Counted from the first letter of the stretch, positions 46,175 through 57,646 are shown. The stretch is 64,000 nt of DNA from Oscillospiraceae bacterium (GCA_028720105.1 JAQYLI010000004.1:1-64000); one strand, 5' to 3'. Notes: generated by a model not told the origin, from the sequence alone. Program-made: numbers and translations.

Positions 46175-47371
46175 ATGTTTCAGATTTTTTTAGACACGAT
46201 AAGTGATCTGATCGCAAGTTCGGGTCTTGCCGCTCTCCAGTGGCAGAACGTGGTTATGATACTTATCTCATTTGTATTTATGTATCTTGCGATAAAGCAC
46301 AAGTTTGAGCCATTGCTCCTGCTTCCTATCGCATTCGGTATGCTTCTCACAAACCTGCCCTGCACAGGAATGTATCACCCGGAGCTGTGGGTGCTTGACG
46401 AGGCGGGGCACATTGATTTCGGAAATGTTATCACAAACGGCGGTCTGCTTGATTACCTGTATATCGGCGTTAAGCTGCAGATATATCCCGCACTTATCTT
46501 CCTGGGTATCGGCTGTATGACGGACTTTGCGCCCCTTATCGCAAATCCCAAGAGTTTCCTCCTCGGCGCTGCCGCACAGGCAGGTATCTTCCTTACATTT
46601 ATCGGCGCTGCCGCTCTGGGCTTCAGTGCCGTTGAGGCAGGCTCCATTGCTATCATCGGCGGTGCGGACGGTCCTACTGCGATCTACGTATCAAGCCAGC
46701 TTTTAAATGACAAGTGCAACGTAAGTACAGGAACTATCGCCCTTGCGGCATATACCTATATGGCGCTCGTTCCCCTTATCCAGCCCCCCATTATGCGCCT
46801 CCTTACCACCGAAAAAGAGCGCAAAATAAAAATGGCGCAGCTCAGAACCGTTTCCAAGACCGAGAAAATAATCTTCCCCATTGCAGTTACAGTTATCATT
46901 GCTCTTCTCGTTCCCTCTGCCGCTCCTCTGGTAGGTATGCTTATGCTCGGAAACCTCTTTAAGGAGAGCGGAGTTGTTGACCGTCTCTGCAAGACCGCTC
47001 AGAACGAGCTTATGAACATAATCACCATCTTCCTCGGAATTTCCGTTGGAGCTACCACAGTTGCACAAAACGTTATTTCCTTGGATTTCCTCAAGGTCAT
47101 TGTTCTCGGCGTTATCGCATTCAGCGTGGGAACAGCTTCGGGTGTTCTCTTCGGCAAGCTTATGTGCCTCGTAACAGGCGGCAAGGTAAATCCCCTTATC
47201 GGTTCCGCAGGCGTTTCCGCCGTTCCTATGGCTGCAAGACAGTCTCAGAAGGTGGGCGCAGAGGCAGACCCCACAAACTTCCTGCTTATGCACGCTATGG
47301 GTCCCAACGTTGCGGGAGTTATCGGTTCCGCAGTTGCCGCAGGCGTTCTGCTGAGCATTATCCCTCACTAA
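46175..47371 (+). CDS. Sodium-translocating decarboxylase beta subunit (OadB/GcdB family)
   Basis: GGADGPTAIYVSSQL; LMHAMGPNVAGVIGSAVAAG. Confidence 0.95.
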   Translation: MFQIFLDTISDLIASSGLAALQWQNVVMILISFVFMYLAIKHKFEPLLLLPIAFGMLLTNLPCTGMYHPELWVLDEAGHIDFGNVITNGGLLDYLYIGVKLQIYPALIFLGIGCMTDFAPLIANPKSFLLGAAAQAGIFLTFIGAAALGFSAVEAGSIAIIGGADGPTAIYVSSQLLNDKCNVSTGTIALAAYTYMALVPLIQPPIMRLLTTEKERKIKMAQLRTVSKTEKIIFPIAVTVIIALLVPSAAPLVGMLMLGNLFKESGVVDRLCKTAQNELMNIITIFLGISVGATTVAQNVISLDFLKVIVLGVIAFSVGTASGVLFGKLMCLVTGGKVNPLIGSAGVSAVPMAARQSQKVGAEADPTNFLLMHAMGPNVAGVIGSAVAAGVLLSIIPH

Positions 47372-47389
47372 AAGCTATAATGAATGTTC

Positions 47390-47420
47390 TGCTCTCTGCT
47401 TTGTGGAGAGCAGATTTTTT
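47390..47420 (+). terminator. Intrinsic terminator 1 after oadB
   Basis: TGCTCTC/GAGAGCA then GATTTTTT. Confidence 0.8.
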
Positions 47421-47427
47421 ATGACAG

Positions 47428-47470
47428 AAAAAAACTGCTTTCGGTTCATCGTTTCCGAAAGCAGTTTTTT
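47428..47470. terminator. Intrinsic terminator 2 (bidirectional)
   Basis: AAAAAAACTGCTTTCGG/CCGAAAGCAGTTTTTT. Confidence 0.85.
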
Positions 47471-47652
47471 TATTTGTGTGGCTCGCCGCACTTTGTATCG
47501 CAAAGGTCTCTCTGAGCCGCTATTACTTCAAGGGTGTCCCCAAGCTGAACAAATGCGGCGGCTGCAAGTGAAAGCTGGGCATTATCGGGAATATCGGCGG
47601 CAATGGCGGCAGCGGCGGCGGTTATGGACACTATAAGCTCGGTGGAAGTCAT
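47470..47652 (-). CDS. Small protein (DUF6774-like)
   Basis: 60 aa; ELIVSITAAAAAIAADIPDNAQLSLAAAAFVQLGDTLEVIAAQRDLC. Confidence 0.65.
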   Translation of the reverse strand: MTSTELIVSITAAAAAIAADIPDNAQLSLAAAAFVQLGDTLEVIAAQRDLCDTKCGEPHK

Positions 47653-47708
47653 TTTATATTACCCCCTCCGAGTTATTATATGTAAATCCTGAAACAGACG
47701 TGAAAAAA

Positions 47709-47736
47709 GGACTGCCGCACCGAAGCGCAGCAGTCC
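47709..47736 (-). terminator. Intrinsic terminator of the ilv operon
   Basis: GGACTGC/GCAGTCC, T-tract on minus strand. Confidence 0.75.
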
Positions 47737-47755
47737 GAAAATTATATGAATAAAA

Positions 47756-48784
<1,029 letters not shown>

Positions 48785-48844
48785 CTATAGAATATTATGG
48801 ATAAATTAAGTATATTTCAAGGCATAAAGCCTTAAAAGCGTATT

Positions 48845-49333
48845 TTACTTAATGGTAACGCTGCCCTTCTGGATAGCGATAACGCCTGTGCGGACAATTT
48901 CCTTAATGCCGTAGCCCTCGAGAAGGTCGTGCATTCTCTTGAGGTGTACGGTGGAGTCGGATATCTCGATTGTGAGAGTATTGGAAGTCATATCAATGAT
49001 CTTTGCGCCCATTATCTCGCAGATGGTGAGTATCTCGCTTCTCTGGGCAGGTGTTGCGTTTACCTTGATAAGCTGCAGCTCTCTTGCAAGAAGTTCGTCG
49101 GGAGCAAGAGTGCGGACCTTCATTGTGTCCACAAGCTTGTTGAGCTGCTTTTCGATCTGCTGAGCGGTGTGCTCGTCACCGTCTGCAACTATGGTAATTC
49201 TGGAAATTGCAGGGTCGTCGGTCTCACCCACAGCAAGGCTGTCAATGTTGAAGCCTCTGCGTGAGAACAGTCCCGATACACGGGAGAGTACGCCTGCGTG
49301 ATTTTCAACGAGAACGGAAATTGTGTGCTTCAT
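48845..49333 (-). CDS. ilvN: Acetolactate synthase small subunit
   Basis: ACT domain MKHTISVLVENHAGVLSRVSGLFSRRGFNIDSLAVG. Confidence 0.95.
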   Translation of the reverse strand: MKHTISVLVENHAGVLSRVSGLFSRRGFNIDSLAVGETDDPAISRITIVADGDEHTAQQIEKQLNKLVDTMKVRTLAPDELLARELQLIKVNATPAQRSEILTICEIMGAKIIDMTSNTLTIEISDSTVHLKRMHDLLEGYGIKEIVRTGVIAIQKGSVTIK

Positions 49334-49358
49334 ATATGTATCAATCCTTTCAGAAATA

Positions 49359-50975
49359 TCAGAGTGTGGACTCAAGGCTGTAAACGTCACATTCGAGAAG
49401 ATAGGGCTTGTCCGAGGAGGCAAGCTTTTCAATTTTTTCCTCAGCCTCAGCCATTGTTGAGATCCTGTCGGACTCTATGCCGTAGGCACGGGCAAGAGCA
49501 ACGAAATCGGGGCTTCCGTCAAGGCTTACTGCGATCTGTCTGTCGCCGTAGCCCTTTGTCTGCAGTTCTCTTACCATTCCAAGGTAATTATTGCGCATAA
49601 CGATTATCTTAACGGCAATTTTTTCCTGCATAATGGTGGCAAGCTCCATCATCTGCATCTGGAAGGAACCGTCGCCGCATACTGCAATAACTTCTCTTTC
49701 CGGAGCAGCCATTTTTGCGCCCACTGCACAGGGAACGGAGTAGCCCATTGTACCCATACCGCCGGAGGTCATAAATCTGCCGCCCTCTTTAATGCCGTAG
49801 TTGTTGCAGCACCATATCTGGTTCTGTCCTACATCGGCAACGCAGACGGTGTTTGCAGGCATTCTGTCGGAAAGCCTTCTCAGGAACACCTTGGGGTTGA
49901 TAAATCCCTCTGTTTCCTCGTTTTCGGGAACGTCGTTCTTTATTTCCGCAAGCTCGGAGAGCCATTCATCGTGGCTTACTTCTCCTATCTTCTCGGCAAG
50001 TTCGGAAAGAATGGTCTTGCAGTCGCCTACAAGGGGGATATCAACGGGAATGTTCTTGCCAATTTCAGCAGGGTCGATATCAATGTGGATTATCTGCTTG
50101 TTCTCCGCAAGGAATGTGGGGGATTTTACTGCTCTGTCGCCCACTCTTGCGCCGATGAGTATCATAGTGTCGCATTCGTTTACAGCACGGTTTGCGGACT
50201 TAACGCCGTGCATACCCAGCATTCCCAGGTACAGGGGGTGGTCGGTGGGGAAAAGGCTCAGTCCCATCATAGTGGAAACAGCGGGAACCTTTGCCTTCTC
50301 CGCAAATTCGATAAGCTCCTTTTCGGCGCCTGCAAGGAAAATTCCTCCGCCTGCGCAGATAAGAGGTCTTTTTGCATTTTCAACAGCCTCGCAGATCTTT
50401 TTTATCTGCATAGGATTGCCCTTGACGGTGGGCTTATATGTACGCATTGTAACAGTTTCGGGGTACTCGAAATCAATGAGGGTGTTCTGTATATCAACGG
50501 GGACGTCGATAAGAACGGGACCCTTTCTGCCCGTACCTGCGAGATAGAATGCTTCCTTGAATATACGGGGAAGCATTGAAGCGTCCTTTACAAGATAGCT
50601 GTGCTTTACAAAGGGCTGGGCTGCGCCTGTGATGTCCACTTCCTGGAAAACATCGCAGCCTATCTGGTCTGTGGAGACCTGTCCCGTAATGCAGATAAGG
50701 GGAACGCTGTCGGCATAGGCTGTGGCTATTGCTGTAAGGAGATTTGTGGCACCGGGTCCCGATGTGGCGATGCACACAGCAGGCTTGTTTGTTATCCTTG
50801 CATATCCGCTTGCCTCGTGGCCTGCGTTTGCTTCGTGCCTTACAAGCACGTGATGTATATCTGAGCGGTACAGTTCGTCATAAAAAGGACAAATTGCCGC
50901 GCCGGGATAGCCGAAGACGACCTTGACACCCTCCGATCTAAGACATCTAACCATTGCTTCAGCAGCACGTATCAT
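49359..50975 (-). CDS. ilvB: Acetolactate synthase large subunit
   Basis: ThDP enzyme blocks: VFGYPGAAICPFYDEL, GDGSFQM; operon with ilvN and ilvC. Confidence 0.96.
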   Translation of the reverse strand: MIRAAEAMVRCLRSEGVKVVFGYPGAAICPFYDELYRSDIHHVLVRHEANAGHEASGYARITNKPAVCIATSGPGATNLLTAIATAYADSVPLICITGQVSTDQIGCDVFQEVDITGAAQPFVKHSYLVKDASMLPRIFKEAFYLAGTGRKGPVLIDVPVDIQNTLIDFEYPETVTMRTYKPTVKGNPMQIKKICEAVENAKRPLICAGGGIFLAGAEKELIEFAEKAKVPAVSTMMGLSLFPTDHPLYLGMLGMHGVKSANRAVNECDTMILIGARVGDRAVKSPTFLAENKQIIHIDIDPAEIGKNIPVDIPLVGDCKTILSELAEKIGEVSHDEWLSELAEIKNDVPENEETEGFINPKVFLRRLSDRMPANTVCVADVGQNQIWCCNNYGIKEGGRFMTSGGMGTMGYSVPCAVGAKMAAPEREVIAVCGDGSFQMQMMELATIMQEKIAVKIIVMRNNYLGMVRELQTKGYGDRQIAVSLDGSPDFVALARAYGIESDRISTMAEAEEKIEKLASSDKPYLLECDVYSLESTL

Positions 50976-51189
50976 TCCTCTTCACGACCTTTCAGTTAAT
51001 TTACGAAATTTAATCCGCATATAAATATATTATATTACAATCCTTTTTTTTCGTCAAGCATTATTGGAAATAAAATTCACCAAATAAATGATTTAACTTT
51101 TTGTTCACATAATCCTGCGGATATATGGTATAATTAAATGTATATTCATTCGATGAAAAGACTTTCCGATATCAGATGTGAGATGAACT

Positions 51190-52194
51190 ATGATAAAAAA
51201 AACGATACTTATTTTTTGGGCGGCGGCAGTATTCCTCTGCGGCTGCACTCAAGTAACCGAAAACGAGGAGGAACCAGCAATAATGGCGAACGCCGATGTC
51301 TTCGAAGCCGCTCCTTATCCCGTTACTGTGGGGGAGCTTACCTTCAACAGCTCGCCCGAAACTGTGGGCTCTCTTTCTCCGGCGGTGACGGAAATGCTGT
51401 TCGAGCTGGGATACGGTGACAGGCTCGTTTGCCGAAGCGAATACTGCAGCTATCCCGAGGAGGCGGAGAATATCCCTGCTGTGGGCTCTGCCGTAAACCC
51501 CGATATTGACGGGATAATTAAATGCGCTCCTGCACTGCTCATTACCCAAAGTCCTATCGCGAACAAGGACATCACTCGTCTTTCGCAGGCAGGTATATCG
51601 GTTCTCAGCATTCCTGCGCCCCGTTCCGTGGAAGAACTGACAGAAAATTACCGCTCCCTTTCCCTGATATTTTCGGGAAGCCTTGAGGGCGAAGAAAGAG
51701 CCGACAAGGCAACGGAGGATCTGAGAGCGGCTCTCAGTGAGGCGAAAGGCTCCTGCGAAAGTCTTGTATTTATAATGAACATCACCGAGGACGGCTTTTC
51801 CGCCGCAACGGGGGACTCCTTTGCGGGAGATTACGCCGCTCATTTCGGAAAGAACATCGCCGCCGGAAACACTTCTCTGACCCTTACCCCCGAAGAGCTT
51901 CTTGCTGCCGACCCTCAGGTCATACTCCTTGCCCACCCCCTTGAGTCCTCGGATATCGACCCCGAGCTGTCCTCTCAGCTTTCCGCATTTGCCGAGGGAC
52001 ACGTTTTTGTGATAGACGCTTCTCTCACCGAGCGCCCCACTGCACGTCTTGCAGGGGTAACGAGGAAAATTTCCGAAGCTGTCCGTGAAGATACGGGCGG
52101 TGCGGATTTTGCGGAAATTCCCGAAACATCGGCGGAAACGGTCCCCGAATCTTCTGAGACTGCCGAAAGCATTTCTGAAGATGTTAATGAATGA
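51190..52194 (+). CDS. ABC transporter substrate-binding lipoprotein (BtuF/FepB-like)
   Basis: Lipobox FLCGC; SLSPAVTEMLFELGYGDRLVCRSEYCSYP. Confidence 0.88.
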   Translation: MIKKTILIFWAAAVFLCGCTQVTENEEEPAIMANADVFEAAPYPVTVGELTFNSSPETVGSLSPAVTEMLFELGYGDRLVCRSEYCSYPEEAENIPAVGSAVNPDIDGIIKCAPALLITQSPIANKDITRLSQAGISVLSIPAPRSVEELTENYRSLSLIFSGSLEGEERADKATEDLRAALSEAKGSCESLVFIMNITEDGFSAATGDSFAGDYAAHFGKNIAAGNTSLTLTPEELLAADPQVILLAHPLESSDIDPELSSQLSAFAEGHVFVIDASLTERPTARLAGVTRKISEAVREDTGGADFAEIPETSAETVPESSETAESISEDVNE

Positions 52195-52457
52195 TTAAAT
52201 TCCTATATCGGCATATTGCACATATTCACTCTGTCTCTCTTGTGGAAAATTATCGGATTTTTCACAGGAGAGATTTTTTGCATATTTTTTGGGGAATTGC
52301 TTTGTGTGTAATGTCAAAAATATCGTTGTATGCCCTATTATAAATAGTACAGTCTGCACATTTCGAGGAATTTGTTACCAAAAATATCAAGGATTGATTT
52401 TTTTATCCTATGGGAGTAATATGATATTTGGAAAAATTATTAGGGAGGCTTATCATT

Positions 52458-53282
52458 ATGTCAGAAAAATCAATTCAGCGCACCTCGGGAAACAAGAAGC
52501 TTTATTCCCTTGTTATCGTGGGACTTATGGCGGCGCTTGTTTATGCAGGAAATTATTTGCAGATAAAGATACCCAACGGCACGCTGGTTACAAGAATACA
52601 TCTCGGAAATTCAATGTGCCTGCTGGCAGGTCTGCTTTTCGGCAGACTAAAGGGCGGTCTTGCATCGGGTATCGGTGCGGCGCTTTACGACCTTTTTGAC
52701 CCCGTATATATCGTTTCTGCGCCCTACACTTTTTTCTCCAAATTCGCAATGGGCTTTACCGCCGGACATCTGAGAAAGAACGGTGTTACAAATGAAAAAA
52801 CTGCTGTGGTTATCGGTGCTGTGGCAGGTCAGCTTGTGTACATCGTTTTGTATCTTCTCAAGACCTTTATCAGTCAGATCCTTTTAGGCGAGCCTGCTTC
52901 GGTGGCGCTGAAGCTTACAAGCGTTAATGCGGTAACATCTACCATTAACGGCATTCTTGCCTGCGTTATTGCTATTCCCCTTTACTTTGCTCTTTCAAAG
53001 GCTCTTGCTCACACAGGCATTGCTCCCTTTATCACCGAAAAGGAAGAGCGCAAGGGCTGGCTCAATCCCCTTACCGCAGGGCTTACCGCTTTTGCTGTTA
53101 TTGTGACCGCTCTTTACACCATCAACCTTGCAAACACCAACAAGCTTGAAAAGAAGCAGGCTGAAAAGGAAGCGGCTTATGCGGCGCAGATAGACGATCT
53201 TCAGTATCAGATAGATTACCTTAAATCTTATTTTGAGGTGGAGATACCCGAGAGGGAAGAAGCAGGGGAAACGACTGAATAA
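52458..53282 (+). CDS. ECF transporter S component-like protein with C-terminal coiled coil
   Basis: Six-TM S-component-like core; C-terminal KLEKKQAEKEAAYAAQIDDLQYQIDYLKSYFE. Confidence 0.8.
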   Translation: MSEKSIQRTSGNKKLYSLVIVGLMAALVYAGNYLQIKIPNGTLVTRIHLGNSMCLLAGLLFGRLKGGLASGIGAALYDLFDPVYIVSAPYTFFSKFAMGFTAGHLRKNGVTNEKTAVVIGAVAGQLVYIVLYLLKTFISQILLGEPASVALKLTSVNAVTSTINGILACVIAIPLYFALSKALAHTGIAPFITEKEERKGWLNPLTAGLTAFAVIVTALYTINLANTNKLEKKQAEKEAAYAAQIDDLQYQIDYLKSYFEVEIPEREEAGETTE

Positions 53283-53292
53283 ATGAGTAAAT

Positions 53293-53331
53293 AAAAAATG
53301 GACTGCTGATAAATCCGGCAGTCCATTTTTT
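53293..53331 (+). terminator. Intrinsic terminator
   Basis: AAAAAATGGACTGC/GCAGTCCATTTTTT. Confidence 0.85.
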
Positions 53332-53482
53332 GTTTGGATAATATGTTCGATTTTTACAAATGCGAATTTGCTTCTTTGTTTATTTATACAAATTTGCTTT
53401 ATTTGATACTTTTGTTCTGAAATGTATTGATAAGTTGATACAAATGTGCTATAATATACATACTCCTCCAAGCCTGTACCCA

Positions 53483-54085
53483 TCAGAATGCTATATCCAC
53501 ACTTATCACAAGCTTGTTAACTTTGCTCACACGCACCTTTATAAGGTCGCTGCCCCTTTCTTTGTCGCAGTAAACATATTCTATGAAATTATCGTCCGTT
53601 TCGTCAATTCTGTCGGGCTTGCCCAGAAGCTTTTCGATATCCTCCTCGGGCAAGGCGTGCTTCACTCCGTTAATGGAGGCATAATCGGAATAGCATTGAA
53701 GCTTTGCCACCGGTTCATCTGCTGTGGCGTTATCCTCAGTCCTTCCGTAGGAAAAGGCGGCATATGCAGAAAGCCCCGGGTCGGTTTTTATATCATAACA
53801 GTAAAAGGAATACCACACCTCACTCTCCTCTTCATTGTCGGAGTAAAAGTTTATGGGGACAAAGGACACCCCTCCTCCGAAGCTTTCCAGGGTAAGAGGA
53901 TATGAAAGGCTATAATTGTTGATATATGACACGCTCATAAGCTCCTCAGCTGTCCAGCCGTCCTCGGGCGGAGTGATAACGGTCTGCTGCTCTGTCGGAA
54001 CAGTCTCCTTGACGGGAGGTATCTGTGCGCAGGCTGTAAGGCAGGCGGCGACAAGAAGCAATGGTATAAGCTTTTTTATTTTCAT
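53483..54085 (-). CDS. Hypothetical lipoprotein
   Basis: MKIKKLIPLLLVAACLTACAQ lipobox; start moved from ORF-track 54169. Confidence 0.75.
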   Translation of the reverse strand: MKIKKLIPLLLVAACLTACAQIPPVKETVPTEQQTVITPPEDGWTAEELMSVSYINNYSLSYPLTLESFGGGVSFVPINFYSDNEEESEVWYSFYCYDIKTDPGLSAYAAFSYGRTEDNATADEPVAKLQCYSDYASINGVKHALPEEDIEKLLGKPDRIDETDDNFIEYVYCDKERGSDLIKVRVSKVNKLVISVDIAF

Positions 54086-54099
54086 ATTACCGCCCCCCC

Positions 54100-54927
54100 T
54101 TATTCTCCTCTGATAGGCGCAGGCTTGACGCCCGAGCGGCGTACAAACAGCCACGCAATCACTCCGCATACAGCGGCGAAGATAAACATCATAAACACTC
54201 CCTGAACACAGTTTCCCGCCATGCTTCCGTTAACGTGTGCCATTCCGAAAAGTCTGCCGAAAGCTAAAAAGAATTCCTTAAGTATTTCGTCAATGTCGAT
54301 ACTGTATTTTTCTAAGATAATTTTTGAGAAGGGGTATCCGAAGAAGCAAATTAACATAAGTATTATGGAAAAAATTATATTGCCTTTTCTCGGGAGCTTG
54401 TAATAGATCGAGCTGAATAAAATTCCTGCGGCGGCGCACATAAAGAAAAGAAACATACACATTACGAAAAATCTTATTCTGACAACCAATGCGCTCTCAC
54501 CGTAAAACATATAAAATCTTTTTTCGCCGTAAAATAGTTCAAGTAAAAACATTTCTCCTCCATCGCCGCATATAAGGCTGACAAGGGGCGAAATTACCGA
54601 CACGACCGCCGAGCATATTGCCGAGCTTGTGAAAAAAGATGCCAGTGAAGCAGCAAGGGTGGTTGTACGGGAGACACCGTTGGCGGCTCCTGCGTTCATA
54701 AATTCCGGTATGAAAATTATTCCGTATAGGAAAAACATAAAGCCTGCCATAGCGTCGATACAGGGTGCGCCTGCATATTCTAAAGTGAATTTTCCGTCAA
54801 TGCTGTAACCTATTATGCCTGCCATCAGAAGCATTGTGGCAACGGTTGCGGAAATGGCTATCACAGGCGGTAATATTACCCTTCTGAGCTGATATTTATA
54901 TGATGAAATAAAGCTTTGCTTTGACAT
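54100..54927 (-). CDS. ABC transporter membrane protein
   Basis: Six hydrophobic helices; downstream of an ABC ATPase. Confidence 0.75.
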   Translation of the reverse strand: MSKQSFISSYKYQLRRVILPPVIAISATVATMLLMAGIIGYSIDGKFTLEYAGAPCIDAMAGFMFFLYGIIFIPEFMNAGAANGVSRTTTLAASLASFFTSSAICSAVVSVISPLVSLICGDGGEMFLLELFYGEKRFYMFYGESALVVRIRFFVMCMFLFFMCAAAGILFSSIYYKLPRKGNIIFSIILMLICFFGYPFSKIILEKYSIDIDEILKEFFLAFGRLFGMAHVNGSMAGNCVQGVFMMFIFAAVCGVIAWLFVRRSGVKPAPIRGE

Positions 54928-54946
54928 TTCTATTACCGTCCTTTCA

Positions 54947-55798
54947 TTATGAATTTGTGAGGTGGATAAAGAGAGACTGGAGACTGAGGGGCTGAACCTC
55001 AAGCTCCGAGGGGATATCCGCCTGAGTACGGTCGCCCTTTATGTATGCGGTCTTGAGCCCTCCGAGAACTTCCTCGTTCATTATGTCCTTGTCCTTTGTA
55101 AATTCGTCCACAAGGCTTGCTCTGCCCGAAACGCTGTAGCCCATTGAGCGGATAGTGTCCGAGTCCTCGTCAAGGAGAAGCCTGCCGTTCTTGATGACAA
55201 CAGCTCTTTCTATCATTCCTGCGGCTTCCTCGATAAGATGTGTGGATATTACAAATGTGGCAGGGCGGGCATTGTATTTTTCAATTGCCTGTCTGTAGAA
55301 CATATCACGGTGATTTGCGTCAAGTCCAAGAACAGGCTCGTCAAAGAATACCACCCGGGCATTGCAGGCAAGTGCGTTTATAATCTTTGCAATGGAGCGG
55401 TAGCCTGTGGACAGCTTCTGCAGCTTTGCTTTGGTGTTGAGCTTATACTCCTCGCTGAGCTTCAGCGCATACTCCATATCATACTCGGGATAAAAGCAGG
55501 CTGCCGCTTTGAACATATCCTTTACCTTGAGAGAAGGGGCGTAGAGAAGATGCTCGCTCATCATATGAAGCTTTCCGAGGGCTTGGTCATTTTCCCTGTG
55601 GGGCTTGCCGTCAATGAGTATTTCGCCGCTGTCCGCAAAGATACGGTTGTTTATGATATTCATCAGAGTGGATTTTCCTGCGCCGTTTCTGCCTAAAAGT
55701 CCGTATATGCAGTTTTCCTGCAGGGTAAGGGTCACATCGCAGAGAGCCTGATTTTTACCGAAGCTTTTGGAAATGTTCTTTATCTCGATAACGCTCAT
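54947..55798 (-). CDS. ABC transporter ATP-binding protein
   Basis: LLGRNGAGKSTLMNIINNRIF; VVFFDEPVLGLDANHRD. Confidence 0.93.
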   Translation of the reverse strand: MSVIEIKNISKSFGKNQALCDVTLTLQENCIYGLLGRNGAGKSTLMNIINNRIFADSGEILIDGKPHRENDQALGKLHMMSEHLLYAPSLKVKDMFKAAACFYPEYDMEYALKLSEEYKLNTKAKLQKLSTGYRSIAKIINALACNARVVFFDEPVLGLDANHRDMFYRQAIEKYNARPATFVISTHLIEEAAGMIERAVVIKNGRLLLDEDSDTIRSMGYSVSGRASLVDEFTKDKDIMNEEVLGGLKTAYIKGDRTQADIPSELEVQPLSLQSLFIHLTNS

Positions 55799-56166
55799 TT
55801 ATTATCACCGCCTTTTTCTATCATATCAACTATTTCACTTTTGGTAATGTTAAGTTTTTCTGCTTCGCTGAGAAGGGTTTTTACAAACTTCTCGAAAAAT
55901 TCCTGCTTTCTTTCGCTGCGGAGCTTTTCCTCCGCGCCCTTGCATACAAACATACCCAAACCCCTTTTCTTGTAGATTATACCTTTGTCAACTAAAATGT
56001 TTACTCCTTTCAGCGCAGTTGCCGGATTTATTTTGTACCGCGCCGATATGTCGGTGGTGGAGGGTATCTGCGTTTCCGCCGGAAATGTTCCCGAAAGGAT
56101 ATTTTCCTCTATCCACTCCGCCATTTGCACATAGATCGGTTTATCGCCGTCTAAATTAAGATACAT
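55795..56166 (-). CDS. GntR-family (YtrA subfamily) regulator
   Basis: MYLNLDGDKPIYVQMAEWIEENILSGTFPAETQIPSTTDISARYKINPATALKGV. Confidence 0.93.
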   Translation of the reverse strand: MYLNLDGDKPIYVQMAEWIEENILSGTFPAETQIPSTTDISARYKINPATALKGVNILVDKGIIYKKRGLGMFVCKGAEEKLRSERKQEFFEKFVKTLLSEAEKLNITKSEIVDMIEKGGDNK

Positions 56167-56546
56167 TCAGGCACCTCCTTAGATGATTGGTTAATCACTT
56201 GTGTAACTAACTATAACACCGTTGCGTCTCAATGTCAATAGTTGTTCATAATTTTTTATGATTTGCACATATTTCAAGTGTTTGGATTGTAGAAAGTGTA
56301 TAGCGGCGATGAACTGCATTTTATAAAAATACGGGCAGAAATTGCTGTAATAAAGGGAATATGCTCAGACGGGCAAAATATTTTCGCAAATCATCGGGAA
56401 TTATTCCGCTTTTTCCTTGACAAACGCTTTTTTATATGATATAATGTCAAAGTAGTTATATCGTACTTTAAAGCAGTAAATTGTTTCTGCAGTAGATATA
56501 CATAAATTTTTGTTCGCTGTTATTTTAGCGAAAAATATAAAGGAGT

Positions 56547-57590
56547 TTGTTTTTTGTTATGATGAATATGGATTTCGTCAGAAAGCTGCCTATCCCTCAG
56601 GATATAAAGGCACAGTTTCCCATTCCCGAAGAGGTTAAAAAGGTAAAAGCCCAGCGTGACGCCGAGATAGCCGATGTGTTCACGGGCAAGTCGGATAAGT
56701 TCCTGCTTATTATCGGTCCCTGCTCCGCCGACAGGGAGGACAGCGTTCTCGATTACGTAAACCGCCTTGCAAAGGTCCAGGATAAGGTCAAGGACAAGAT
56801 ACTCATTATCCCCAGAATTTACACCAACAAGCCCCGTACCACAGGTCAGGGCTACAAGGGTATGGTACATCAGCCCGACCCCACCAAGTCCGAGGATATG
56901 CTTGAGGGTCTTATCGCCATAAGAAAGCTCCACACAAGAGCACTTACCGAAACAGGTCTTGCCTGCGCCGATGAAATGCTCTATCCCGAAAATCACAGAT
57001 ATCTTTCGGATATCCTTTCCTATGTTGCAGTAGGCGCGCGCTCCGTTGAAAACCAGCAGCACCGCCTTACCGCCAGCGGACTTATGATACCCGTTGGTAT
57101 GAAAAACCCCACCAGCGGCGATTATTCCGTTATGCTCAACTCCATCATTGCCGCTCAGTCCCAGCACACATTCCTCTACAGAGGCTGGGAAGCACGCAGC
57201 AAGGGCAATCCTCTTACCCACGCGATCCTCAGAGGCTATGTGGACAAGCACGGCAACTCTCACCCCAACTATCACTATGAGGATCTTGTACGTCTTTACG
57301 ATATGTACAGCGCAAAGAACCTTGAAAATATGGCTGTTATCATTGACGCGAACCACGCTAATTCGGGCAAGCAGTATCTTGAGCAGATAAGGATATGCAA
57401 CGAAGTCCTCCACAGCTGCCGCCACAACAATGATATCAGAAGCATTGTAAAGGGCTTTATGATCGAAAGCTATATCGAGGACGGCTGTCAGAAGGTTGAA
57501 GAAGGCACCTACGGCAAGTCCATCACAGACCCCTGCCTTGGCTGGGAAAAGTCTGAGAAGCTTATCTACAGCATTGCGGATCAGCTTTGA
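56547..57590 (+). CDS. 3-deoxy-7-phosphoheptulonate synthase (class I DAHP synthase)
   Basis: LLIIGPCSADRE, IPRIYTNKPRTTGQGYKGM, IDANHANSGKQ. Confidence 0.95.
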   Translation: MFFVMMNMDFVRKLPIPQDIKAQFPIPEEVKKVKAQRDAEIADVFTGKSDKFLLIIGPCSADREDSVLDYVNRLAKVQDKVKDKILIIPRIYTNKPRTTGQGYKGMVHQPDPTKSEDMLEGLIAIRKLHTRALTETGLACADEMLYPENHRYLSDILSYVAVGARSVENQQHRLTASGLMIPVGMKNPTSGDYSVMLNSIIAAQSQHTFLYRGWEARSKGNPLTHAILRGYVDKHGNSHPNYHYEDLVRLYDMYSAKNLENMAVIIDANHANSGKQYLEQIRICNEVLHSCRHNNDIRSIVKGFMIESYIEDGCQKVEEGTYGKSITDPCLGWEKSEKLIYSIADQL

Positions 57591-57613
57591 TATGATAATT
57601 TGAACATTACGAT

Positions 57614-57646
57614 ACGCCCTGTCTGCTATGTGGTCGGACAGGGCGT
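57614..57646 (+). terminator. Intrinsic terminator
   Basis: ACGCCCTGTC/GACAGGGCGT. Confidence 0.7.

Noticed and set aside
52195-52457. Possible riboswitch upstream of the ECF S component
   Set aside because: I could not match a known aptamer (TPP, FMN, THF, preQ1) by eye; left as a check, not a feature
56520-57425. 301-aa ORF on - strand
   Set aside because: Antisense to DAHP synthase; codon-bias artefact
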